From Yoonia ponticola (GTDB lineage: Bacteria > Pseudomonadota > Alphaproteobacteria > Rhodobacterales > Rhodobacteraceae), in NCBI RefSeq assembly GCF_014199395.1, contig NZ_JACIJM010000003.1:124001-188000 (forward strand): a stretch of DNA of 64,000 bases, in the 5' to 3' direction. Below the pieces are notes generated by a model that searched no databases, had not been told where the DNA came from, and saw nothing but the letters and a program-made list of their open reading frames with translations. Within the stretch, counting starts at the first letter, position 1. Every line of letters begins with the position of its first letter. The position numbers and the translations under genes were made by a program. This document shows, in pieces, positions 1-9,151 of the stretch.

Positions 1-181
1 ACAGTTTGGCGGTGTTTAGCGGCCTAAATGGGCGATTTTGATACAGGCCAAAACACGCACTTGCGAACTGGTTTCAGACGCGCGCAATCGACATACGTTT
101 TGGGCGCGAGCACGCCTTTTTCGCGCCGTTCAATCGGCAGGTACGAACGTAAATCGCGAGCCTATTCTTAGCTAAACCCGT
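1..181. other. Intergenic edge, no gene seen
   Basis: No coding region, RNA gene or clear terminator could be recognised between the window edge and the stop codon of the leftward uxuB gene. The part that controls the neighbouring gene outside the window cannot be judged. Confidence 0.5.
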
Positions 182-1651
182 TCAAATGTCGCTTTCAGCC
201 AGAATGACCGCACCAATACCCTTATCCAGAATGTCGCCCAAAATGGCAGCGACGGTCTCGCGCCACTCTGCATGCTCAACCAAGGATCTTGGTACAAATT
301 GAAGGTGTTCATGCAAAGCCGCCGAGATACGTTCACCATCGCGTGGCACATCAGCCAGCACGGTCTTGATTTCAGCCTCACGCGGATCACGTAAATCGTA
401 AGATTTGCCCGCCTCATCCACACCAAGTGCATACCGCATCCAAGCGGCAGTGGCCAAAGCAAACGGACGCAAGCTTTGTCCCGCAGCTATCGCATCCATC
501 GCTGGGGCGAAAATCCGTTGCGGCAGTTTTTGCGTACCGTCCATTGCGATCTGATAGGTCTCATGGGCAATCGCAGGGTTCCGGAACCGCGCTTCTAGAT
601 CATGCGCATAGGTTTCAAAATCAATCATCGGTAACGGCTCTAGCGTCTGTGCCGCCGCTTGCAAATGACGCTGCACCACCTTGGCAAGCGCCGCGTTCGC
701 CATGACGTCCCGCACATAGCGATGCCCCGACAGGAACCCCGCATAGGCCAACATCGAATGCGCACCGTTGAGCATCCGCAGTTTCATCCGCTCGAACTTA
801 TCGACATCATCCACAAAGATAGCGCCGCCATGTTCCCACGCAGGACGCCCTTGCGGGAAATTGTCTTCGATCACCCATTGGGTGAACGGCTCGGTTTCAA
901 TGGCGCACAGGTCGCTGCATCCCGTCAACTTTTGCGCGTCCAACAGCGTCGCATCGCTTGCCGCGGGTGTAATGCGGTCCACCATGCTTGACGGAAATGC
1001 GACGTTTCCGTCGATCCAGTCAGCGAGGCCAGCATCATAAAGACGCGCGAAGCCGACGATGCCACCTTTCAGAAATTTCCCGTTGTCGGGCAAATTATCG
1101 CAGCACAAAACGGTGAACGGATCGCAGCCCCGCGCCCGCCGTTCAGACAGCGCCACAGTCAGCAGCCCAAGCACGCCGCTGGGCGCGTCAAGATTGGCCA
1201 AATCTGCGGCAATCACTGGATTATCAGTATCCGGACCGCCCGTCGCACGATCAATCCCGTAGCCTTTTTCAGTGACGGTCAACGTGACAATCCGCGTCTC
1301 TGGCGCACAAAGGACTGCGAGCGTCGCCGCCGGATCAGCCGCAATCGCCTTTGCGATAGACCCGATCACGCGGCCTGTCACACCTGCCTCGTCGCGTTCT
1401 AGCAGCGTGTAAAGACAGTTCTGTTCCTCTAGCGCATCAACCACCGTGCGGCTGCGCAGACCGACACCCGTGATGCGCCAATCGCCACCGTCGGCTGCCA
1501 ACGCGGCGTCGGTCATTGCCGCCTGATGGGCGCGGTGAAATGCGCCTAACCCCAAGTGGACAATCCCGCATCCATGCGCGGCAGGATCATACGCAGGTGG
1601 TACAGCAGCACCAGAAATGTCGTCCAAATGCGCAAGTCGTTTCATACTCAT
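182..1651 (-). CDS. uxuB: Fructuronate reductase / mannitol dehydrogenase family protein
   Basis: This 489-residue protein belongs to the long-chain mannitol dehydrogenase family. The N-terminal Rossmann part carries VHLGLGAFHRAHQ (about residues 32-44), and the C-terminal part has the family signature KLRMLNGAHSML. In the uronate pathway this family reduces D-fructuronate to D-mannonate with NADH in the cytoplasm. Its start codon overlaps the uxuA stop by 4 bp, so the two are translationally coupled, with uxuA first. The uxuA/uxaC context favours fructuronate reductase over mannitol or tagaturonate (UxaB) activity. Substrate is inferred from neighbours, not from residues. Confidence 0.88.
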   Translation of the reverse strand: MSMKRLAHLDDISGAAVPPAYDPAAHGCGIVHLGLGAFHRAHQAAMTDAALAADGGDWRITGVGLRSRTVVDALEEQNCLYTLLERDEAGVTGRVIGSIAKAIAADPAATLAVLCAPETRIVTLTVTEKGYGIDRATGGPDTDNPVIAADLANLDAPSGVLGLLTVALSERRARGCDPFTVLCCDNLPDNGKFLKGGIVGFARLYDAGLADWIDGNVAFPSSMVDRITPAASDATLLDAQKLTGCSDLCAIETEPFTQWVIEDNFPQGRPAWEHGGAIFVDDVDKFERMKLRMLNGAHSMLAYAGFLSGHRYVRDVMANAALAKVVQRHLQAAAQTLEPLPMIDFETYAHDLEARFRNPAIAHETYQIAMDGTQKLPQRIFAPAMDAIAAGQSLRPFALATAAWMRYALGVDEAGKSYDLRDPREAEIKTVLADVPRDGERISAALHEHLQFVPRSLVEHAEWRETVAAILGDILDKGIGAVILAESDI

Positions 1652-2865
1652 AGCCCGCCCCTTACATCAGTATGCGTTAACGCCGTAATGATCCCGCGCA
1701 ATTCCGCCAAGCCCTTGAGCCGCCCAATCGCGGGATAGCCCGGTTGTGCTTTGCGGCCCAGATCATCAAGAATATCTTGCCCGTGATCTGGCCGGAACGG
1801 AATAGACGCATCACCCCGCCCGTCAGCGCGACGCTTGGCTTCTTGTTTCAGCACGGCAGCGATCAACGTCACCATATCGGTATCACCTTCCAAATGTCCG
1901 GCCTCATAAAAACTGGTCTGCACGGCATCGCTTTCGCGCTTCACGTTACGCAAATGCAGGAAATGCACGCGGTCGCCCAAGCGCTCCATCATTCCCGTCA
2001 GATCATTCTCAGGCCGCGCACCCAGCGAGCCAGAGCACAGCGTCACACCGTTCGCCATCACATCCACAGCATTCAACACGTGGGTATAGTCCGCCTCGGT
2101 TGACATAATCCTCGGCAAGCCGAGCAACGTCGTCGGTGGATCGTCGGGATGGCAGCACAACCGCATGCCAAGTGACTGGGCGACGGGGGCAACTTCGGAT
2201 AGGAAATCAACGAGATTGGCGCGCAAGCCGTCTTCGCTTAGGTGGGCATATGCGGCTAGATGATAACGCAGATCATCGAGCGAAAAATTCTCGGCAGCAC
2301 CGGGTAGACCAAAGACGACATTGCGCACCAGACCTTCGATCTGGCTTGCGTCCATCTTTGCAAAAACGTCTTTCGCAGTGGCCACAACATCATCAGGATA
2401 GTCATCCGCGGCACCGTCGCGGCCAAGGATATGAATATCAAAAGCCGCAAAAACGGGCAGTTCAAACCGCATACAGGTCGCCCCGTTTGGCAGCGCATAG
2501 GCCAGATCCGTGCGGGTCCAATCCAAGACTGGCATGAAATTATAACAGACGACTTCGATACCTGCCGCATGAAGGTTATGCAGTGATTGCTTCCACGCCG
2601 CGAGGTGTTCGCGCCAGTTGCCGGTCTGCCGTTTGATGTCTTCCGAGACTGGCAGGCTTTCAACAACATCCCACGCCAGACCAGACGGTCCACCCGCAGA
2701 TGTCGTTGCAATTTCACGCTGACGCTGCGCGATTTCTGCGGGCGACCACGCAGTTCCGGTGGGTATGTGATGCAGCGCAGAGACGACGCCTTGGACGCCA
2801 GCTTGCAACATAGAATCAATGGAAACGAGGTCCTTGGGACCAAACCAACGCCAAGTTTGCTTCAT
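1648..2865 (-). CDS. uxuA: Mannonate dehydratase UxuA
   Basis: UxuA dehydrates D-mannonate to 2-keto-3-deoxy-D-gluconate. The protein opens with MKQTWRWFGP, the usual start of the family, and contains the conserved CCHPDDPP and CSGSLGARPEN segments that lie in the metal-binding active site. I chose the ATG at 2865 (405 residues) over an upstream in-frame ATG because GAAAAGGGG sits 6 bases before it and the extra 20 residues look unlike the family. It is first in a two-gene operon with uxuB and divergent from the GntR regulator. Confidence 0.93.
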   Translation of the reverse strand: MKQTWRWFGPKDLVSIDSMLQAGVQGVVSALHHIPTGTAWSPAEIAQRQREIATTSAGGPSGLAWDVVESLPVSEDIKRQTGNWREHLAAWKQSLHNLHAAGIEVVCYNFMPVLDWTRTDLAYALPNGATCMRFELPVFAAFDIHILGRDGAADDYPDDVVATAKDVFAKMDASQIEGLVRNVVFGLPGAAENFSLDDLRYHLAAYAHLSEDGLRANLVDFLSEVAPVAQSLGMRLCCHPDDPPTTLLGLPRIMSTEADYTHVLNAVDVMANGVTLCSGSLGARPENDLTGMMERLGDRVHFLHLRNVKRESDAVQTSFYEAGHLEGDTDMVTLIAAVLKQEAKRRADGRGDASIPFRPDHGQDILDDLGRKAQPGYPAIGRLKGLAELRGIITALTHTDVRGGL

Positions 2866-2916
2866 CTGCATCCCCTTTTCAGACTGTGACTGCGCGTCAA
2901 AACTTGCTGCATGACT

Positions 2917-2947
2917 ACCATACAAGTTTGCTGTTGACTAGTATGGT
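2917..2947. promoter_or_regulatory. Putative operator dyad between uxuA and the GntR gene
   Basis: ACCATAC (2917-2923) and GTATGGT (2941-2947) form a perfect 7-bp inverted repeat with a 17-bp gap in the divergent promoter region. A second dyad, GTGCA-N5-TGCAC, follows at 2946-2960. GntR/FCD regulators of uronate genes bind TGGT/ACCA-containing dyads, so this is a reasonable site for the adjacent regulator. Binding is inferred. Confidence 0.5.
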
Positions 2948-2979
2948 GCATATCTTGCACGATTACCTGGGGGGATAAA

Positions 2980-3681
2980 ATGAACCAAAGCTTGACGACC
3001 AAACCCACTGCGATTGATCCAACCCGCGCCGTGAGCCCGCAGCTGTTCACCTGCCTGCGCGACCGTATTGTGCGCAGTGAACTTGAGCCGGGCACCCGCC
3101 TGTCCGAAGTGGACGTGGCTACATTTTACAACACCAGCCGCCAGCCCGTGCGCGAAGCATTCATCAAGCTTTCCGAAGCAGGACTGATCGACATTCGCCC
3201 CCAGCGCGGCAGCTTTGTCAGCCGTATTGATATGGACTCGGTTCTGGCGGCGCAGTTTGTACGTGAAGCCGTCGAAGCCGATATCGCGCGGGTCGCCGCA
3301 GATTGCGTGACGGACGACATGCTGGCCGATTTGGACGCCAATCTGATCTTGCAACGCGACTGCGCCGACGGCGACGCACCCGCGTTCATGGCGCTGGACG
3401 AAGCGTTTCACCTGATGATTGCGGTCATCGCGGGACAAGGCGCGGGCTGGGCTTTCTTGGACGGGTTGCGCACACAAATGGACCGCGTCAGGCATCTGAC
3501 CGCCAGTCAATTCCCGCTCGAAATCCTGGTCGAACAACACACACAGATCGTCGACGCGATCAGAGCCCGCGATGCTGATGCGGCCGAGCAGAAGATGCGC
3601 CAACACCTGCGCCGCGTGCTGAATGACATTCCCACTGTCGCCGCCGCTAAACCAGACTTTTTTATTGCGAAGGACACGTAA
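2980..3681 (+). CDS. GntR-family (FCD) transcriptional regulator of the uronate cluster
   Basis: This is a 233-residue FadR-subfamily regulator. A winged helix-turn-helix occupies about residues 18-85 (TRLSEVDVATFYNTSRQPVREAF). An all-helical FCD effector domain follows at about 90-220, with Asp/His residues in ALDEAFHLMIAV, EQHTQIVDAI and MRQHLRRV at the places used for metal and ligand binding. The ATG is preceded by GGGGGAT. The stop overlaps the uxaC start by one base (TAATG). By analogy with UxuR/ExuR it probably senses a hexuronate or a downstream intermediate and represses both divergent units; the ligand is not determined. Confidence 0.88.
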   Translation: MNQSLTTKPTAIDPTRAVSPQLFTCLRDRIVRSELEPGTRLSEVDVATFYNTSRQPVREAFIKLSEAGLIDIRPQRGSFVSRIDMDSVLAAQFVREAVEADIARVAADCVTDDMLADLDANLILQRDCADGDAPAFMALDEAFHLMIAVIAGQGAGWAFLDGLRTQMDRVRHLTASQFPLEILVEQHTQIVDAIRARDADAAEQKMRQHLRRVLNDIPTVAAAKPDFFIAKDT

Positions 3682-5081
3682 TGGACGCCGGAATTTTACA
3701 TCCAGACAGACTTTTTCCAGCCGATCCTGCGACACGGACTCTCGCACGGGACCTGTACAAATCAGTCGAAACCCTGCCCATCGTGTCGCCGCATGGACAC
3801 ACCGATCCGCGTTGGTGGGGCGAGAACCCCGCGTTCAGCGATCCAGCCGCTTTGTTTGTGACACCAGACCATTATGTGACACGGATGATGATCAGTCAGG
3901 GCGTCAGCTTTGAGGCGCTTGGCATTGGCGCAGATCGCGAAAAAGATCCGCGTAAAATTTGGCAGACATTCGCAGATCACTACTACCTGTTTGCAGGCAC
4001 GCCCTCTCGCATTTGGGTAGACGACGCATTAGCCCGCTTGTTTGGTGTCACTCAGCGGCTTGGCCCTGACACCGCCAACGACATCTACGACGCAATAGCA
4101 GAGCGTTTGCCCAACCCCGACAACAGCCCACGTGCGCTTTATGACCGCTTTGGAATCGAAGTGATCGCGACGACAGACAGCGCGCTGGACGATCTGGCAT
4201 GGCACGCAGCCGCGCGAGATAGCGACTGGACCGGACGCGTGGTGCCGACCTACCGCCCCGATGCCGTCATTGATCCAGACACACCGAATTTCGCGCAGAA
4301 CTTGGAACGGTTGACCGAAGTGTCCGGTTGCGACACATCCACATACGCGGGCTACCTTGATGCCCACCGCGCACGTCGCGCCGCCTTTATCGCGATGGGG
4401 GCCACGGCAACCGATCACGGCCACCCGACGCCACTGACCGCCGACCTACCGCAATCGGATGCGAACGCGCTGTATAACCGTGTGCGGATTGGCAAGATGG
4501 TGGCAGGCGACGCCGAATTGTTCCGTGCGCAGATGTTGACTGAAATGGCACGAATGTCGCTCGACGACGGGCTTGTCATGCAGCTTCATGCGGGTTCGAT
4601 GCGCAACCATGCGGCGCAGGTCCGCCAAGACTACGGCCCTGATCGCGGCTTCGACATTCCAATTCCCGTCAGCTTTCCTGTGGCCCTACAACCGCTGCTG
4701 AATGCGGTGGGCATGGATCCACGTTTGACGCTGATATTGTTCACCTTGGACGAGACAACTTACGCCCGCGAACTTGCCCCGCTGGCAGGTGTCTGGCCGT
4801 GTTTGCGGCTGGGGCCGCCTTGGTGGTTCCACGACAGCTTTGAGGGCATGCGCAGGTTCCGTGAGACGGCGATGGAGACGGCAGGCATCTATAATACGGT
4901 CGGGTTCAACGACGACACCCGCGCCTTGTGCTCCATCCCCGCACGCCATGATGTGGCGCGGCGAGTGGATAGCGGCTGGCTTGCCGAGATGATCGTCACA
5001 CACCGCCTAGACGAAAACGAAGCCTTTGATATCGCAAAACTTTTGGCACACGATCTTGCGATCAAGGCCTACCGCTTATGA
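3681..5081 (+). CDS. uxaC: Glucuronate isomerase UxaC
   Basis: UxaC interconverts D-glucuronate and D-fructuronate (or D-galacturonate and D-tagaturonate), the first cytoplasmic step of the isomerase pathway. The 466-residue product has the usual family length. It carries the HGHTDPRWW segment near residue 35, where the amidohydrolase-fold metal ligands begin, and the LQLHAGSMRNH segment in the second half. GAAGGA precedes the ATG, which overlaps the regulator's stop codon. Because only uxuA and uxuB accompany it, and not uxaA/uxaB, glucuronate is the more likely substrate. Confidence 0.94.
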   Translation: MDAGILHPDRLFPADPATRTLARDLYKSVETLPIVSPHGHTDPRWWGENPAFSDPAALFVTPDHYVTRMMISQGVSFEALGIGADREKDPRKIWQTFADHYYLFAGTPSRIWVDDALARLFGVTQRLGPDTANDIYDAIAERLPNPDNSPRALYDRFGIEVIATTDSALDDLAWHAAARDSDWTGRVVPTYRPDAVIDPDTPNFAQNLERLTEVSGCDTSTYAGYLDAHRARRAAFIAMGATATDHGHPTPLTADLPQSDANALYNRVRIGKMVAGDAELFRAQMLTEMARMSLDDGLVMQLHAGSMRNHAAQVRQDYGPDRGFDIPIPVSFPVALQPLLNAVGMDPRLTLILFTLDETTYARELAPLAGVWPCLRLGPPWWFHDSFEGMRRFRETAMETAGIYNTVGFNDDTRALCSIPARHDVARRVDSGWLAEMIVTHRLDENEAFDIAKLLAHDLAIKAYRL

Positions 5082-5167
5082 GGGATTAACGACTTCGTTC
5101 GGCGCAAGTTGAACGTCAATTCTGATGCAGGGGGTTCCGTGCTCAGAGAAAACCGAGGGAGAGAGAC

Positions 5168-6193
5168 ATGACCATTAAAAAATCTACGTTTGCACGCCGC
5201 AGTGTGTTGCAGTTGGGGGCTGCTGCACTTGCGACGCCAGCACTGACACGTGCTGCTTGGGCGCAAGAAAAATTCGTTTGTAAAATCGCGCACTCAGAAG
5301 CGATCGGGTCGCCGTTTACCAATGCGTTCGACAAATGGACGACGATGCTGAACGAGCGCAGCGATGGCCGCATCGACGCGCAGCATTTCCCAGCGAGCCA
5401 ACTTGGAGGTTTGGCGCAACTGTTGGAAATGAGCCGTATCGGTACGATCCAAGTCACCGCAGCCGGTCCCGACAGCGAAGAAGCCATCGCGCCAGAAATC
5501 GCCGCAACCGCAGGTGCACCGGGCTTTATCTACAAAAACGAAGCCCACGTTGACGCCGTTCTGCAAGGCGACATCGGCCAAGAGATCAGCCAGATCGCAC
5601 GCGAGAAAACTGGCGTTGAATTCATCGCTTACGGCGAGGTTGGCTTCCGCCACCTGTTGACCAAAGAACCGGTCACGGATTTGGCAAGCCTGCAAGGTGT
5701 GAAGCTACGCGTACCCGAAGTCCGCATCTGGGTGGATTTCTGGAAAACGCTTGGCGCGAACCCGACACCCCTTCCCTATTCCGAGCAATATTCAGCCCTG
5801 TCCACGGGCGTGATCGACGGGTTGGACTCGGATTACTTCTCGGTTCTTGGGTTCAAGTGGCACGAGCAGGCGAAATACATTTTGCCGACGTACCACTGGT
5901 TCCTGCCAAAAGCGATCCGCATGAACGCGGCTTGGCTCGATAGCCTGCCAGACGACCTGCAAGAGCTGTGCCGCACATCGGCTAAAGAAGCCTTTGAAGA
6001 GCAGCGCACAATCAACCGCGCAGGCGCCGATCAAGCCTTGGAAGACCTCAAAGCCGCAGGCTGTATCGTCAGCCCGTTCCCTGCTGAAGAAAAGGCCAAA
6101 TGGGAAGCAAAATCCGCTGGCCTCTTCGAAGAGTTCGGCGCGACGAGCCCTGAAACCGCTGCGATGATCGCGAAGATCCGCGCGCTCGGCTAA
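5168..6193 (+). CDS. TRAP transporter substrate-binding protein (DctP family)
   Basis: This periplasmic solute receptor has 341 residues. Its N-terminus (FARRSVLQLGAAALATPALT) has a twin-arginine pair and a hydrophobic stretch ending near AWAQ, suggesting Tat export. The mature part has the DctP fold, with the conserved arginine region VKLRVPEVRIW that clamps the carboxylate of the ligand. A good GGGAG ribosome site lies 8 bases upstream. The position after uxaC and before a fused TRAP permease points to a hexuronate or related sugar acid as ligand. Confidence 0.9.
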   Translation: MTIKKSTFARRSVLQLGAAALATPALTRAAWAQEKFVCKIAHSEAIGSPFTNAFDKWTTMLNERSDGRIDAQHFPASQLGGLAQLLEMSRIGTIQVTAAGPDSEEAIAPEIAATAGAPGFIYKNEAHVDAVLQGDIGQEISQIAREKTGVEFIAYGEVGFRHLLTKEPVTDLASLQGVKLRVPEVRIWVDFWKTLGANPTPLPYSEQYSALSTGVIDGLDSDYFSVLGFKWHEQAKYILPTYHWFLPKAIRMNAAWLDSLPDDLQELCRTSAKEAFEEQRTINRAGADQALEDLKAAGCIVSPFPAEEKAKWEAKSAGLFEEFGATSPETAAMIAKIRALG

Positions 6194-6205
6194 ATCAAAT
6201 CGTGA

Positions 6206-6232
6206 CTGCCCCACGGCACCGCCATGGGGCAG
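6206..6232 (+). promoter_or_regulatory. Stem-loop between TRAP binding protein and permease
   Basis: CTGCCCCA (6206-6213) pairs perfectly with TGGGGCAG (6225-6232) around an 11-base loop. It has no U tract, so it is more likely an mRNA-stabilising or partial-termination element that keeps the binding protein in excess over the permease. The nearest upstream ATG for the permease (6224) would lie inside this stem. Confidence 0.6.
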
Positions 6233-6253
6233 ACCACGCTGAGGAGAGAATTT

Positions 6254-8104
6254 TTGGACCACGTATCCCAGACAGATAATGCGCCTGCGCTGCCTTACCG
6301 TTTGCTTGCCAAACTGTTGGAAAACACGGCTGTTGTGCTCATGTTAGGCGCGACTGGCGTTGTCGTTTTGCAGGTGTTTTGCCGCTATGTTTTGAATGCC
6401 TCGCTGCCATGGCCCGAAGAAGCCGCGCAGTTCTTTTTCGTCTGGGCCGTGTTCCTTGGCATGGCAGTTCTGACCTTTCGCAACCGCCACATCGCTATTT
6501 CGCTATTCGTGCCGCAATTGTCGGCAAAATCACAAGCCATGCACCACGCCTTCGTTAAAGTGGCGACTGCGGTTGGCTGTATCGTTCTGGTGGTCCACGG
6601 CATCGACTTTATGAACCGCGCGATGCAGGTCATGCCTGCCCTGCGCGTGCCTTTGCGCTACTTGTTTATGGCCGTGCCCTTTGGCAGTGCGTTGACGCTG
6701 CTGTTCCTCACCGCCCCCATTCCGAGTTATCGCTGGTGGAGCGGGCTTGCATCGCTCATAGCTGGCCTCGTGCTGTATTACGCCCTGCGTGAAGGCGGCA
6801 GCATGTTGTTTGGGGGTTCCAGCAGCACCACGATTTTGATGATCGTCACGATGCTGTTGATCTTCGCCGAAGTCCCGATTGTTTACGCCTTGGTCATCGG
6901 ATCGTTTGCGGGTCTCACCCCGATGCCGCCCTTGATGCTGGTCACTGTCACGCAAAACATGTCGGGCGCGTTGAATTCCTTTACCTTGCTGGCAATTCCA
7001 TTCTTCATTCTGGCCGCTGCCGTGATGAACGTGGGCGGCATCACTGTGCGTATCGTTGACTTGGCCTATCATCTGGTTGGCCATTTCCGTGGCGGTTTGG
7101 CGCAGGCCAATATCGTGACAAACGTTATGCTCGCAGGCGTTTCGGGATCATCCACTGCGGACGCATCTGCCACCGCAAAACTGCTTGTGCCGGAAATGGT
7201 CAAGCATGGGTACGGTCGGTCGTTTAGCTGCGCATTGACCGCCGCCTCATCAACCTTGGCCAACATGATCCCGCCGGGATTGGGCCTGATTATCTACGCT
7301 GCATTGGCCTCTGTGTCGGTTGGTGCATTGTTTGTCGGCACGATTGTTCCGGGCATCATGGTCGCCCTCGCGCTGTCGTTTGTGGCGTGGGTCATTTCGG
7401 TGCGCAAAGGCTACGGCGGCACCAAAGATCGCTCTAGCCGCTCCGACAGATGGAAGTCGTTCTGGCTGGCAACCCCTGCACTATGTCTGCCCGTGATGAT
7501 CGTGGGCGGTGTGCGTTTCGGGATATTTACCGCGACCGAGGCCGGTGCGATGGCGTTTGTCTTTGCCCTGTTCTGTGGCGCGTTCATCTATCGCGGCCTG
7601 TCTGCCAAGAACCTATCAGAGGCCTTCCGCGAAGCCGTGGAAGACACCGTGGCCGTCGCCGTCATCATCGCCGCTGCCTCGCCTTTCGCATGGATTTTGA
7701 CGTTTGAGCAAACACCGCAAAAAATCGCGGAATGGCTTGCAGCACTGACAGGCAACAAAATCTTCTTGCTCTTGCTAATCAATCTCCTGCTGATCTTCGT
7801 GGGGCTGTTTATCGAGATGATCGCCGCGATGGTGATCCTAGTGCCGATCCTTGTTCCCGTCGTCGTCGCCGCAGGTGTGGACCCGCTGCAATTCGGGATT
7901 ATCATCGTCATGAACCTCGTGATCGGCGCATTGACCCCACCGCTTGGCGTGCTGGTGTTCACCACAGCCCGCGTCGGGGGGGCTCCGTCAACCTCGGTGT
8001 TCCGCGCTATCTTGCCCTTCATCGGGGCGCAGGTTGTCGTGCTGCTGCTGGTCACTATGATCCCACAAATCACACTTCTGCCGATCCAGTTGTTCGGGCC
8101 TTAA
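6254..8104 (+). CDS. TRAP transporter fused DctQ-DctM permease
   Basis: This is a fused small (DctQ, about residues 15-180) and large (DctM, about 190-616) membrane subunit of a tripartite ATP-independent importer driven by an ion gradient. The DctQ part shows FCRYVLNASLPWPEEAAQF, and the DctM part has many hydrophobic helices with the GVSGSSTADA and IPPGLGLIIYA segments. I favour the TTG at 6254 (616 residues) because GAGGAG lies 7 bases upstream. The in-frame ATG at 6224 is buried in a hairpin and adds MGQTTLRREF, which looks untranslated. It works with the preceding binding protein. Confidence 0.88.
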   Translation: MDHVSQTDNAPALPYRLLAKLLENTAVVLMLGATGVVVLQVFCRYVLNASLPWPEEAAQFFFVWAVFLGMAVLTFRNRHIAISLFVPQLSAKSQAMHHAFVKVATAVGCIVLVVHGIDFMNRAMQVMPALRVPLRYLFMAVPFGSALTLLFLTAPIPSYRWWSGLASLIAGLVLYYALREGGSMLFGGSSSTTILMIVTMLLIFAEVPIVYALVIGSFAGLTPMPPLMLVTVTQNMSGALNSFTLLAIPFFILAAAVMNVGGITVRIVDLAYHLVGHFRGGLAQANIVTNVMLAGVSGSSTADASATAKLLVPEMVKHGYGRSFSCALTAASSTLANMIPPGLGLIIYAALASVSVGALFVGTIVPGIMVALALSFVAWVISVRKGYGGTKDRSSRSDRWKSFWLATPALCLPVMIVGGVRFGIFTATEAGAMAFVFALFCGAFIYRGLSAKNLSEAFREAVEDTVAVAVIIAAASPFAWILTFEQTPQKIAEWLAALTGNKIFLLLLINLLLIFVGLFIEMIAAMVILVPILVPVVVAAGVDPLQFGIIIVMNLVIGALTPPLGVLVFTTARVGGAPSTSVFRAILPFIGAQVVVLLLVTMIPQITLLPIQLFGP

Positions 8105-8113
8105 GGAACCAAT

Positions 8114-9151
8114 ATGACAGATAAACCAATCGCCAACCTCGCCGTCATCGGCCTTGGCATGGCTACCAAACCGCATCTGGATGCACTGGCTGAACTGCGT
8201 GGCAAAGTGAACGTATCCGGCGTCTTCAACCGGACCCGCGCCAAAGCAGAGGCCGTCAGCGAGAGTTTCGGTTTTCCGGTCTTCGACAGTATCGATGCAA
8301 TCGCTGCCGACCCGCACACCGACGGCGTTATCATCGCGACCCCGCCCAACCAAAGGGCAGACATCGTGACCAAAATGGCCGCAGCGGGCAAACATATCTT
8401 GATGGAAAAACCCATTGAGCGCACGTTGCAAGCGGCCAAAGACATCGTCACCGAATGCGAATCCCACGACATCACCTTGGGGATCGTGTTCCAACACAGA
8501 TTGCGCCAAGCATCCCTGCGGTTACGTGCATTGATCGAACAAGGCGCGCTTGGCGATCTGGGGCTCGTCCGCGCCGAGATTCCGTGGTGGCGCGATCAGG
8601 CCTATTATGACGTTGCAGGCCGCGGCACCTATGCACGCGACGGCGGCGGCGTTTTGATATCGCAAGCAATCCACGTGATGGACCTGATGCTCAGCCTCAC
8701 TGGCCCCGCTATATCGGTACAAGCCCTGACCGCCACGACACGTCTGCACGACATGGAATCCGAAGATTTCGCCACGGCGGGCATCGTCTTTGCCAACGGC
8801 GCGGTCGGCTCGGTTGTGGCCACCACCGCCACCTACCCCGGCGAGCAAGAGCGACTGGTGCTCGACGGCACCAAAGGCACGGCAATACTCAACGGCGGCC
8901 AGCTCACGGTGACATGGCGCGACGGTCGCACGGAATCCGTAGGCGACATGTCAGGCACAGGCGGCGGCGCTGATCCGATGGCCTTTCCGTGCGATTGGCA
9001 CCGCGATGTCATCGAGGATTTCGCCCGCGCAATCCACGACAAACGCCAATCCAGCATCACAGGCCGCGAAGCATTGCGCGTGCATGCTCTGATCGAGGCG
9101 ATGACCCGTTCAAGCGCCACCAAAACAACCGTAGAGGTCGAAAACGTCTGA
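8114..9151 (+). CDS. Gfo/Idh/MocA-family oxidoreductase (WlbA-like)
   Basis: This is a 345-residue NAD(P)-dependent sugar dehydrogenase-type protein. The Rossmann domain begins AVIGLGMATKPHLDAL and has the family's catalytic-lysine EKP motif (MEKPIERTL). The C-terminal domain contains DGGGVLISQAIHVMDLM with the conserved histidine. This stretch and the preceding DQAYYDV resemble UDP-GlcNAcA 3-dehydrogenase (WlbA) relatives, which act on uronates. AAGGA precedes the ATG, 9 bp after the TRAP permease. A role in oxidising an imported sugar acid is inferred; the exact substrate is unknown. Confidence 0.85.
   Translation: MTDKPIANLAVIGLGMATKPHLDALAELRGKVNVSGVFNRTRAKAEAVSESFGFPVFDSIDAIAADPHTDGVIIATPPNQRADIVTKMAAAGKHILMEKPIERTLQAAKDIVTECESHDITLGIVFQHRLRQASLRLRALIEQGALGDLGLVRAEIPWWRDQAYYDVAGRGTYARDGGGVLISQAIHVMDLMLSLTGPAISVQALTATTRLHDMESEDFATAGIVFANGAVGSVVATTATYPGEQERLVLDGTKGTAILNGGQLTVTWRDGRTESVGDMSGTGGGADPMAFPCDWHRDVIEDFARAIHDKRQSSITGREALRVHALIEAMTRSSATKTTVEVENV

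Noticed and set aside
2938..3747. 269-codon leftward frame opposite the GntR gene
   Set aside because: It lies antisense to the GntR gene, which has a clear HTH/FCD product and a ribosome site; the reverse product has no family features.
5112..5138. GGAAC and CGTT on the leftward strand, resembling an EcfG promoter
   Set aside because: The gap is 18 bp rather than 16-17, and the promoter would point into the end of uxaC with no gene to transcribe.
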